Under the pieces are notes generated by a model. That model was not told the DNA's origin. It was given only the letters and a program-made list of their open reading frames with translations, and made no database searches. Position numbers and translations under genes: made by a program. A DNA stretch of 60,557 nucleotides from Methanoregula sp. (GTDB lineage: Archaea > Halobacteriota > Methanomicrobia > Methanomicrobiales > Methanospirillaceae): contig JAUSBW010000191.1 of the NCBI GenBank assembly GCA_030651815.1, positions 1 through 60,557 on the forward strand, written 5' to 3'. Below are positions 54,359 through 60,557 of the stretch, piece by piece; the first letter of the stretch is position 1, and each line of letters starts with the position of its first letter.

Positions 54359-56308
54359 ATGTCCTGCCCAGAAAGGTTCTTGCTTAAAAATCCCAACAAG
54401 GGCGTATCAGGACAAAAAATGGAGAGCATCCAGCAGGACAATCGTAGATCAGAGGCTCGATTACGATCCATTATTCAGGGGTCCCCAATCCCACAATTTG
54501 TGATTGACTGCAACCACCGGATTACATACTGGAATGAAGCACTCGAAAAATACAGCGAAATAAGGGCAGAGGACGTGATCGGCACAAACCAGCAGTGGCG
54601 GGCGTTCTATCCCCAGGAACGCCCATGCCTTGCGGATCTGCTGGTAGACGGTGCACTCGACACCATCCCGAAGTGGTACAAGGAGAATTTTAGCAAATCA
54701 CGTTTTATTGAGGGGGCCTATGAGGCCACCGGTTTTTTCCCGGGAATGGGGAAAGGGGGGACATGGCTCTATTTCACGGCTGCACCTGTAAAGGATGAAA
54801 AAGGCACGATCATTGGGGCTGTAGAAACACTGGAGGACATCACCGGGCTGAAGCGGGCTGAAGAGGTGATACGGGAGAGTGAGCAGCGCTACCGGCACCT
54901 CATAGAGGCGGTTACTGATTATATTTTTACCGTTCGCATTGAGTCCGGCCGGGTGGCGGAGACCGTTCACGGGCCTGGATGTGAAGGTATTACCGGCTAC
55001 ACCAACGGGGATTTTGCTGCAGATCCCGGGTTATGGCTCCGGATGATTGTGATGGAAGACCGCGGTGCAGTCTTTGATCAGTCAAGGGATATCCTTGCCG
55101 GAAAAGATGTTCCTGCAATTGAACACCGGATAATCCGGAAAGATGGGGTGCTACGATGGATCAGGAATACCCCAGTGCTGCACCACGATCCGCAGGGGCT
55201 GCTGATATCCTATGACGGTCTGATTCAGGACATCACCGAGCTGAAGCAGGCAGATGAGGCAATGCAGGAGAGTGAGCAGCGCTACCGGCACCTCATAGAG
55301 GCGGTTACCGATTATATTTTTACCGTTCGCATTGAGTCCGGCCGGGTGGCGGAGACCGTTCACGGGCCGGGATGTGAAGGTATTACCGGCTACACCAGCG
55401 AGGATTTTGCCTCGGATCCCACATTATGGTTCCGGATGGTAGTGGAAGTGGATCGGGGGGCAGTCTTTGACCAGTCAAGGGATATCCTTGGAGGAAAAGA
55501 GGCTCCTGCAATTGAACACCGGATCATCCGGAAGGATGGTGTGGTGCGATGGGTCAGGAATACACCGGTACTACGCCATGATCCCCAGGGGCGGCTTGTT
55601 GCCTTTGATGGTCTGATCCAGGACATCACCGAGCGCAGGCAGGCCGATGAGGCATTGAAACAGGTGATCAAAAAGCTCAATCTCCTCTCAAACATTACCC
55701 GTCACGACATTCTCAACCAGCTGACAGCGCTCCTTGGATACCTTGAGCTCTCCAAAGAACATGCGATGGATCCTGTGCTGCGGGATTATATAAGTAAAGA
55801 AGAGGTGTCCGCAGAGACCATATGTCGGCAGATCACATTCACACGGGATTACCAGACGGTTGGGATCAACCTGCCGGTCTGGCAGAATGTCCGGGCAACG
55901 ATCGTGCACGCAACGGGATCCCTTGATCTGCGGGCTGTAGCACTGGAGATTGCTCCCGGGGATTTTGAGATCTATGCAGATCCCCTCCTTGAGAAAGTCT
56001 TCTACAATCTCGTGGAGAATGCACTCTGGCATGGTGAGAATCTTACAAGGATTGCCATCCACTCCCTCATATCACCCGAGGGCTTGATCCTGGTCTGCGA
56101 AGATGATGGTTCGGGGATTCCAGCAGCGGAAAAGGAGAACATATTCCACAGAAAATTTTTCAAACACACAGGTTTTGGATTGTTCCTCTCCCGGGAGATT
56201 CTTGCTATCACCGGGCTTTCGATCAGAGAAAATGGTGAACCGGGCAAAGGTGCACGGTTCGAGATAACGATTCCAAATGGTGCGTACCGATCCACTAGTA
56301 ATGGGTAA
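54359..56308 (+). CDS. Soluble PAS-domain sensor histidine kinase with a duplicated PAS module
   Basis: A 649-residue cytosolic kinase: PAS 1 about 30-165, then two PAS modules of 131 residues (about 172-302 and 303-433) that are near copies. The kinase core has the methanogen-type H-box ITRHDILNQL near 440, N-box NLVENALWH near 555, G-box EDDGSGIP near 583 and FGLFLSREI. No membrane segment or receiver domain is present. A TATA box (TCTATAAAT, 54329-54337) 26 bp before the ATG at 54359 suggests a leaderless start; the ATG at 54419 has an AGGA six bases upstream and is the alternative. No response regulator is adjacent. Confidence 0.88.
   Translation: MSCPERFLLKNPNKGVSGQKMESIQQDNRRSEARLRSIIQGSPIPQFVIDCNHRITYWNEALEKYSEIRAEDVIGTNQQWRAFYPQERPCLADLLVDGALDTIPKWYKENFSKSRFIEGAYEATGFFPGMGKGGTWLYFTAAPVKDEKGTIIGAVETLEDITGLKRAEEVIRESEQRYRHLIEAVTDYIFTVRIESGRVAETVHGPGCEGITGYTNGDFAADPGLWLRMIVMEDRGAVFDQSRDILAGKDVPAIEHRIIRKDGVLRWIRNTPVLHHDPQGLLISYDGLIQDITELKQADEAMQESEQRYRHLIEAVTDYIFTVRIESGRVAETVHGPGCEGITGYTSEDFASDPTLWFRMVVEVDRGAVFDQSRDILGGKEAPAIEHRIIRKDGVVRWVRNTPVLRHDPQGRLVAFDGLIQDITERRQADEALKQVIKKLNLLSNITRHDILNQLTALLGYLELSKEHAMDPVLRDYISKEEVSAETICRQITFTRDYQTVGINLPVWQNVRATIVHATGSLDLRAVALEIAPGDFEIYADPLLEKVFYNLVENALWHGENLTRIAIHSLISPEGLILVCEDDGSGIPAAEKENIFHRKFFKHTGFGLFLSREILAITGLSIRENGEPGKGARFEITIPNGAYRSTSNG
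54875..55004 (+). repeat. PAS-module repeat, copy 1
   Basis: A 130-bp block matches 55268-55397 with only two differences that I can find. The spacing is 393 bp, exactly 131 codons. The DNA after the block, still inside the duplicated module, is much less alike (roughly four in five bases). Confidence 0.85.
55268..55397 (+). repeat. PAS-module repeat, copy 2
   Basis: Second copy of the 130-bp near-identical block inside the sensor kinase gene; see copy 1 for the comparison. Confidence 0.85.
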
Positions 56309-56341
56309 AAGAATACAGAGGCTGGTAGGAGCTGCCCTGCC

Positions 56342-57044
56342 CTATTCCCGCTTCATCGCTTCAGTTCTCATCTCTCCGGGCATCAGCTCGATCGCGTACC
56401 GCAACACCGTCCGTGACATCACATTCTTATTTTTCATCACGTAATCGAACACTTCTTTCTGGTGCTTTCGGCTCGCCTCTTTCAGCAGCCAGCCGTATCC
56501 TTTCTGGACCATGTCATCCGTATCGGTCAGCAATTTCAATCGCTTCATTGAGGAACTTCCCGCGCTTTGCCGGGATGATAAGCGAGACTGCCGCCGCACG
56601 GCGCATCCAGCGGTTCTGCGACTGCGTCCAGTGTCTAAGTTCATCGATATATTCCGGGTATTGTTCGATGAAATCCCCCATAGTATGGTTACAGAACCCG
56701 TCGCAGGAAGCCCAGTTGGTGATGTAGGTAGCTATCCACCAACGAAACACAGGGAGGTCCTCTCTTTCATATCTTCCTGATAGTGCATAAGCCCAGTTCG
56801 AGACGATGAAGGACTCCTCCATGTTACCGGATTGGTACAGCTCCTCGCAGAGGGAGAAGATCTCCGGTTTTGGCCGGCCTTTCACTTTTTTCCAGTACTT
56901 TTTTGCAATCGCAATCACAGTCGCAGTTTTCATGCCGTAGCACCGGATCTCTTCCTTGAAGAATCGCTGCGAGTTTTTCCGTATCTCCGGGTCGGCTTGA
57001 TTTTTTAGTTCCTGCCGGATCTGGGAAATTACCGGTCCATGCAG
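56342..57044 (-). pseudogene. Frameshifted DNA alkylation repair (AlkD-like) gene
   Basis: Two minus-strand frames together give one AlkD/HEAT-like protein of about 233 residues. The first reads ISQIRQELKNQADPEIRK ... FIVSNWAYALSGRYE ... NWASCDGFCNHTMGDF ... WMRRAAAVSLIIPA ... NEAIEIADRYG and stops. The second takes over in the overlap with LLTDTDDMVQKGYGWLLKEAS ... VFDYVMKNKNVMSRTVLRYAIE. The junction is near 56515-56535, and a small deletion explains it. No ordinary start codon lies at the expected N-terminus (a CTG at 57044 is in place), a second sign of decay. The intact family removes alkylated bases by recognising distorted DNA. A sequencing error is the alternative to real inactivation. 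Confidence 0.8.
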
Positions 57045-57099
57045 AGTGGTGAGTGGGAATTGGAGATAAGGGATACGGGATGCGGGGAGTGAATGTGAC

Positions 57100-57416
57100 A
57101 GATCCTGATTTCTACGCATATACTGATACCGACACCGGCATTCCGATCTCCCCAAAAGAAGGATTATTACCGGGATGCCAGCCCGAAACGGCCCGAATCC
57201 AGGAAGGTCTCGTTCATCTTCACGCAGAACCAGCCGGATGCCCGGCTCTTCGAGACACCCATCGCCACATTCATGCACATGGTGGGGCTGACAGGATTAT
57301 CGGTAAAGGATCATATGATTGCCTGTGATCTTGATGCCGGAGTAAAACCCCCGGTAACACAGAAGAAGGAGCTCATGGGAAAGGCGTTACGGATCGGAAA
57401 GGAACTGCTGGAATAA
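57100..57416 (+). pseudogene. C-terminal remnant of a flavodoxin/NADPH-FMN-reductase-like protein
   Basis: A frame open from about 57100 to the TAA at 57414-57416 reads KKDYYRDASPKRPESRK, then VSFIFTQNQPDARLFE and TFMHMVGLTGLSVKDHMIAC and PPVTQKKELMGKALRIGKEL. This resembles the C-terminal part of flavodoxin-family FMN reductases. The N-terminal flavin-binding half is absent; upstream sequence in this frame looks random. The identification is by general resemblance only. It lies back to back with the AlkD pseudogene, so this patch looks like an eroding region. Confidence 0.5.
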
Positions 57417-57573
57417 ATCATTTTTTATCCCTGACCTGTATCAGATAATCTCCTGAAATCTATTTCTGCCCTTTTTTCCCAATGGAAAAAAAGCATCATT
57501 GGATCTTTCGTTAACCGGGACACATACCGGTTCAAACCCCAAGATTCATGTTGTATCGTGATCCTGTCTCTGT

Positions 57574-57906
57574 ATGGATCTGCCAACGGTTTTTTCCATC
57601 ATCAATATCTGTGCAGATCTTCTCGGCATTGCAGGAGCGGTCCTGATCATCTATGGGGGATTCAGGGCAATTGTCAGGGTCCTTCTCCGGGAGTTCTCAA
57701 AGACGGTATATACTTACAATCAGATTCGGAGGGATTTTACTGACAAGATCGTCTTCGGGCTTGAATTTCTCATTGCAGCTGACATCCTTGCCACCCTGCT
57801 CTCTCCGACTCAGCAGGATCTCATCAACCTCGCAGTTGTCGTGGTCATCCGGACGATCCTTGGCTATTTCCTCTCAAAAGAAGCAGCGGAATTCAATCTC
57901 CAATGA
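57574..57906 (+). CDS. DUF1622 small membrane protein
   Basis: A 110-residue membrane protein of the DUF1622 family with three hydrophobic segments (IINICADLLGIAGAVLIIYGG, IVFGLEFLIAADILATLL and INLAVVVVIRTILGYFLS). The conserved GLEFLIAADI motif lies near 62. Between helices 1 and 2 is a basic loop (REFSKTVYTYNQIRRDF). The function is unknown; the family occurs in archaea and bacteria as a single gene, as here. Confidence 0.88.
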   Translation: MDLPTVFSIINICADLLGIAGAVLIIYGGFRAIVRVLLREFSKTVYTYNQIRRDFTDKIVFGLEFLIAADILATLLSPTQQDLINLAVVVVIRTILGYFLSKEAAEFNLQ

Positions 57907-58577
57907 GACCGCGTTTCTTTTTAAAAAAACCGGGCACACGGAAAAAAAATAAAAAAATTTCCGGGCCGGTCCGGCAGCCCATCCTTTTAATCTCCGCCCC
58001 TCTCCTCTCGGTTTCCTGCCGTTCCACCCCCGGATTATCCCCAAAACCTCCCTTCCACCGTGCTTGTGTGTGGGTCAAGAAAAAGGGAGGGCTGAACCCC
58101 CGAAAACCCCGTAAAACGTCCGTTTTGTCAAACGGGGCATTTCCGAAAAACCCTGTAAAACGCCCGGATTCCCTCGGGACTGGTATATGGGAGTAAATCG
58201 CAAAAGGAGTTCATTTTAACTTTTTCAGGATCTGGGTGAGTTTTCGCTTTAAATCTTCCCAGGGTCGTTAGGTAGCGGGTCGGAAAAATAGTGCAGCCAA
58301 AGCCGCAAAAAGGCGCATCAGAACGCATTATATGCACCTCAATTTAGGGGTATTTTGGCGATTGGGGCGTTATGCGATGAGATAAATGGTGATTAATTGG
58401 GGGTTGACCGAGATATATATAGAGAAGGGTATGTGAATGGGGTGGGATGGCCGGTGAAGAATGGTTTTACTATTCTGTACAGAAAATTTTCCAGAATATT
58501 TTTTTGTGCGTATGGGTTAAAAAAAATCCCGTATTCTCACCGCAACCACATGCTATAAACAGTCCGCGTGCAGGATT
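57907..58577. other. 671-bp intergenic region with short direct repeats
   Basis: No gene is recognised. Visible are a pair of direct repeats (CGAAAACCCCGTAAAACGTC at 58101-58120 and a near copy at 58144-58164) with a small palindrome between them (CCGTTTTGTCAAACGG), and an AT-rich second half that ends in the promoter of the CPBP gene. Confidence 0.5.
58552..58560 (+). promoter_or_regulatory. TATA box of the CPBP protease gene
   Basis: GCTATAAAC lies about 22-26 bp before the ATG at 58578, so the message is probably leaderless. This supports a start at 58578 or at the ATG six bases later. Confidence 0.55.
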
Positions 58578-59459
58578 ATGTATATGGCTCTTCCCGCATC
58601 TTCCGGTTCCCTTGAACAATCCGGGCGACCAACCGATCCGAAGATCATGGTAGTCACCTTCGTCATCCTCACATTCCTCATCTCATCGGTATTCTGGTAC
58701 CTGACCTCGCAGACACCGTTCGTTGCCGGTAACCAGAACCAGCTGATGCTGTATGCAGTCGGGGCGATGTGGGGGCCGGCACTTGCCGCGGTTGCCACCC
58801 GCCTCGTCCTTCAGCGTAATCTCAAAGGGTTTGGCTTTGGCCTCGGGAAACCGGTCTGGCTTGCGGTGGGGCTTCTCCTCCCGATCGCTGCCGGCCTCTT
58901 CATGTTCGGTACCGCGTGGCTCTCCGGCATTGCACCGTTCAACCCCGACAAGACTGCCACCATCTTCTCGGTCACGTTCATTCCAGCGTTCCTGTATGCC
59001 ATCGTCTTCAACTGCTTCGCCGCGGCAGGGGAGGAGTTCGGCTGGCGGGGTTTTCTCGTGCCGGAACTTGCCCGGTGTATGGGGTTCACGGAACTTGCCC
59101 TGATATCAGGTGCCATCTGGACAGTCTGGCACTTCCCGATGATGTTCTTTGGGGGCTATCACGGTGCAGGCCCGATCTGGTACTCGCTTGCCGTGTTCAT
59201 CCCATCAGTGATGGGTGCAGGGCTAATCCTCGCGTGGCTCCGGCTGGCGTCTGGGAGCGTCTGGGTCGCAGTACTCTTCCACGGGTTCTGGAACTACTTC
59301 ATCCAGCAGTTCTACCCCGCCCTCACCGCGACAACCGATGCGGGACAGACGATGTTGGGAGAGTTCGGGTGGTTTGTTGCAGTGTTTTACGTGGCGCTTG
59401 CGCTGGTATTCTGGTACTTCCGCGACCGGCTGCCAAAGCTGCCTTCGGAAGGGGTATAG
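58578..59459 (+). CDS. CPBP family intramembrane metalloprotease
   Basis: A 293-residue polytopic membrane protein of the CPBP (Abi/CaaX protease Rce1) family with about eight hydrophobic segments. Catalytic motifs: EEFGWRG near 152 (EExxxR), WHFPMMF near 190 (HxxxF) and FHGFWNYF near 238 (HxxxN type). Members cleave prenylated or other membrane peptides or protect against bacteriocins; the archaeal substrate is unknown. It converges with the Cys-rich protein gene across a 138-bp gap that contains a perfect inverted repeat. Confidence 0.92.
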   Translation: MYMALPASSGSLEQSGRPTDPKIMVVTFVILTFLISSVFWYLTSQTPFVAGNQNQLMLYAVGAMWGPALAAVATRLVLQRNLKGFGFGLGKPVWLAVGLLLPIAAGLFMFGTAWLSGIAPFNPDKTATIFSVTFIPAFLYAIVFNCFAAAGEEFGWRGFLVPELARCMGFTELALISGAIWTVWHFPMMFFGGYHGAGPIWYSLAVFIPSVMGAGLILAWLRLASGSVWVAVLFHGFWNYFIQQFYPALTATTDAGQTMLGEFGWFVAVFYVALALVFWYFRDRLPKLPSEGV

Positions 59460-59476
59460 CAGGCTGTCTGAAATAA

Positions 59477-59499
59477 GGAATGCCGGAAGACGGCATTCC
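59477..59499. repeat. Perfect inverted repeat between convergent genes
   Basis: GGAATGCCG and CGGCATTCC, nine bases each, around the loop GAAGA. It starts 17 bases after the CPBP stop. It could be a bidirectional terminator or an RNA stem; no T-tract follows directly. Confidence 0.6.
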
Positions 59500-59597
59500 C
59501 TGTTCCCCGCGCCATCTGTGGAAAATCCTTGTTAAATATCACCGTTACGGAAATGGTAGTTATCGTAATCTCCTCCTCGCTGCAATTATTACACATT

Positions 59598-59771
59598 CTA
59601 CTTCCCCGGTTCGAGCATTTTACGGATCCTTCTCCAGAGTGAGACCTTCGCCCTCTTACAGAATGGCAGCATACCTTTTGCCACGCGGACCGCCTCGCAC
59701 TCGTCGCAGAGCGTATGGCGTTTGCACGTGGTCTTCGGGCAGGGGCAGTCTGTGCGTATGGTCGGGGACAT
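59598..59771 (-). CDS. Cys-rich small protein (57 residues), likely zinc-binding
   Basis: A short gene with ATG at 59771 and TAG at 59598. It encodes MSPTIRTDCPCPKTTCKRHT, then LCDECEAVRVAKGMLPFCKR and a basic tail (VSLWRRIRKMLEPGK). Six cysteines (9, 11, 16, 22, 25, 38) and a His at 19 suggest one or two structural zinc sites. The tail with many Arg and Lys could bind nucleic acid. AGGTTGATC lies five bases upstream of the ATG, and the flavodoxin gene ends 28 bp before, so they form a unit. A decayed relative lies at 53520-53588. I recognise no named family. Confidence 0.7.
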   Translation of the reverse strand: MSPTIRTDCPCPKTTCKRHTLCDECEAVRVAKGMLPFCKRAKVSLWRRIRKMLEPGK

Positions 59772-59799
59772 CTGTGATCAACCTGAAACGGGCAGCGGC

Positions 59800-60321
59800 T
59801 TAATCCTTTGGAGGGAGAGAGAACCCCATCTTCACCGGCAACTCCCGCGCCCATGCGGCGATTGCGCCCCAGTCCCGGAAGTCACCGGCAGGGATCTTTG
59901 CCATCTCCAAAAACTTCCGCATCACAAAGTTTACCTTAGCCGGATCCAGTTTACCGGCAAACAGGATCGATGATACGGGTGTGACCGGTCCAAGGGATTT
60001 TCTCAGGGCCGCCATTGCCGCTTCCACTGCACCGGGATCCGGGTTCTTCGGCGCAAGCCCGACCCCAAATGCGGCGACCGGCAGTTTCAGGAGTTGCTCA
60101 CGATAATTCCCCACAAATTTCCCGACAGTGCCATCGATACTTCCCATATAGAGCGGTCCGCCGATTACGATCGCAGTGTAACCCGTAAGCGTTGAAACCG
60201 TTTTGATCTCGGTGACATCAACGGCATGTCCAGTGTTTGTCAGTTCTCTGCCAATTGACTGTGCGATTTCCGCTGTTGACCCGTTCCGCGTTGCATAGGC
60301 AACAAGAATTCGTGCACTCAT
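59800..60321 (-). CDS. Flavodoxin-domain protein (HemG/protoporphyrinogen oxidase-like)
   Basis: A 173-residue long-chain-like flavodoxin. The FMN phosphate loop is VAYATRNGSTAEIA at 6-19, and further flavin contacts are VIGGPLYMGSIDG near 54 and AAFGVGLAPKNP near 88. It resembles the menaquinone-dependent HemG group, but methanogens of this type make heme by another route or not at all, so a general redox role is safer. I use the ATG at 60321 (MSARILVAYATRNG); the longer reading adds residues before the flavodoxin strand without support. Confidence 0.88.
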   Translation of the reverse strand: MSARILVAYATRNGSTAEIAQSIGRELTNTGHAVDVTEIKTVSTLTGYTAIVIGGPLYMGSIDGTVGKFVGNYREQLLKLPVAAFGVGLAPKNPDPGAVEAAMAALRKSLGPVTPVSSILFAGKLDPAKVNFVMRKFLEMAKIPAGDFRDWGAIAAWARELPVKMGFSLPPKD

Positions 60322-60433
60322 GGGGATTCCCTGTAAAAAATATTCACCCGGTGCTCTATAAATTCTGGGTGGACCCATTGACTCAGGGTTGTCGCAACCC
60401 ATGCCGTCATTAAAAGACCTGACTAGCGAGACT

Positions 60434-60557
60434 CTACGTACTACATAATGTCATATCGTCGAAAATGTCAAACCCCATCCTCTCAATTTGCTCGGAGGTC
60501 TTTTTCAAGAGATTAAGATATCCAACTTCATTTGAGGTCAGCATTCCCAAATCACAT
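60434..60557 (-). CDS. C-terminal end of an unidentified protein running off the window
   Basis: The minus strand is open from the right edge to TAG at 60434-60436 and reads LGMLTSNEVGYLNLLKKTSEQ, then IERMGFDIFDDMTLCST. The regular helix-like pattern and lack of stops favour coding. No family is recognised from 41 residues. Confidence 0.4.
   Translation of the reverse strand, partial: CDLGMLTSNEVGYLNLLKKTSEQIERMGFDIFDDMTLCST

Noticed and set aside
57471-57500. CCAATGGAAAAAAAGCATC as a possible further origin box
   Set aside because: It lacks the G-tract and AAAGGGG part; the match is to the dyad half only and can arise by chance.
58063-58528. Loosely similar stretches coding CVWVKKKGGLNP and CVWVKKNPVFSP in the gap before the CPBP gene
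   Set aside because: DNA likeness is weak, neither lies in a supported gene, and A-rich sequence inflates similarity.
1-60557. CRISPR arrays, tRNA or rRNA genes, insertion sequences
   Set aside because: Reading the gaps gave no regularly spaced repeats, no T-loop-like cloverleaf sequence, and no transposase-like reading or terminal inverted repeats; a tRNAscan or IS search would settle this.

Overview
The window is archaeal and very probably from a hydrogenotrophic methanogen of the order Methanomicrobiales (Methanoregula-like). The signs are a methyl-coenzyme M reductase (MCR) activation operon with AtwA and methanogenesis marker proteins 3, 6, 5, 15, 17 and 7. Others are archaeal replication and repair genes (Orc1/Cdc6, Hel308, RadB), type II GAPDH, ribose-1,5-bisphosphate isomerase, short archaeal PurA and TyrS, and archaeal TATA-box promoters. 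No rRNA, tRNA, CRISPR array or insertion sequence was seen.

Layout. 1-8.5 kb: a broken CDC48-type ATPase paralogue beside an intact one, LarC, RadB, an HTH-PAS regulator, DapF and R15P isomerase. 8.5-16.7 kb: a HAD protein followed by the tightly overlapping MCR-activation operon. 16.8-28.3 kb: AsnB, mannose-1-phosphate guanylyltransferase, a helical-repeat protein, a YgiQ radical SAM protein, a PPC-domain protein, a DUF2207/LemA membrane pair and an EF-Tu/SelB-like protein without GTPase motifs. 28.4-36.6 kb: a surface-glycan or protein-glycosylation island. 36.7-44.7 kb: a TudS-like/deoxyribosyltransferase fusion and information-processing genes (Tsr3, GAPDH, TyrS, Rio1, KH/Dim2, Hel308, Cgi121). 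44.9-47.4 kb: MoaB, an AT-rich region with three origin-recognition boxes, and orc1/cdc6, which is a strong candidate replication origin. 47.4-53.3 kb: an Lrp regulator with an aminotransferase, PurA, Trm112-like, CbiB, PdxS and PdxT. 53.3-60.6 kb: accessory DNA with a PAS histidine kinase carrying a recently homogenised internal repeat, a frameshifted AlkD-like gene, a flavodoxin-family fossil, DUF1622, a CPBP protease, and a Cys-rich 57-residue protein beside a flavodoxin.

How they work together. The marker operon probably supplies the ATP- and reductant-driven machinery that reduces the nickel of coenzyme F430 in MCR. ManC, the epimerases, the glycosyltransferases and the flippase-like protein fit one route to decorate S-layer or archaellum proteins. 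Orc1 sits beside its own predicted binding sites, and one site abuts its promoter. A similar box arrangement lies in front of hel308. The most unusual items are the origin with its promoter-linked boxes, the desulfurase-like/NDT fusion, the pseudo-GTPase, the truncated cdc48 paralogue and the Cys-rich microprotein with a second decayed copy 6 kb away.
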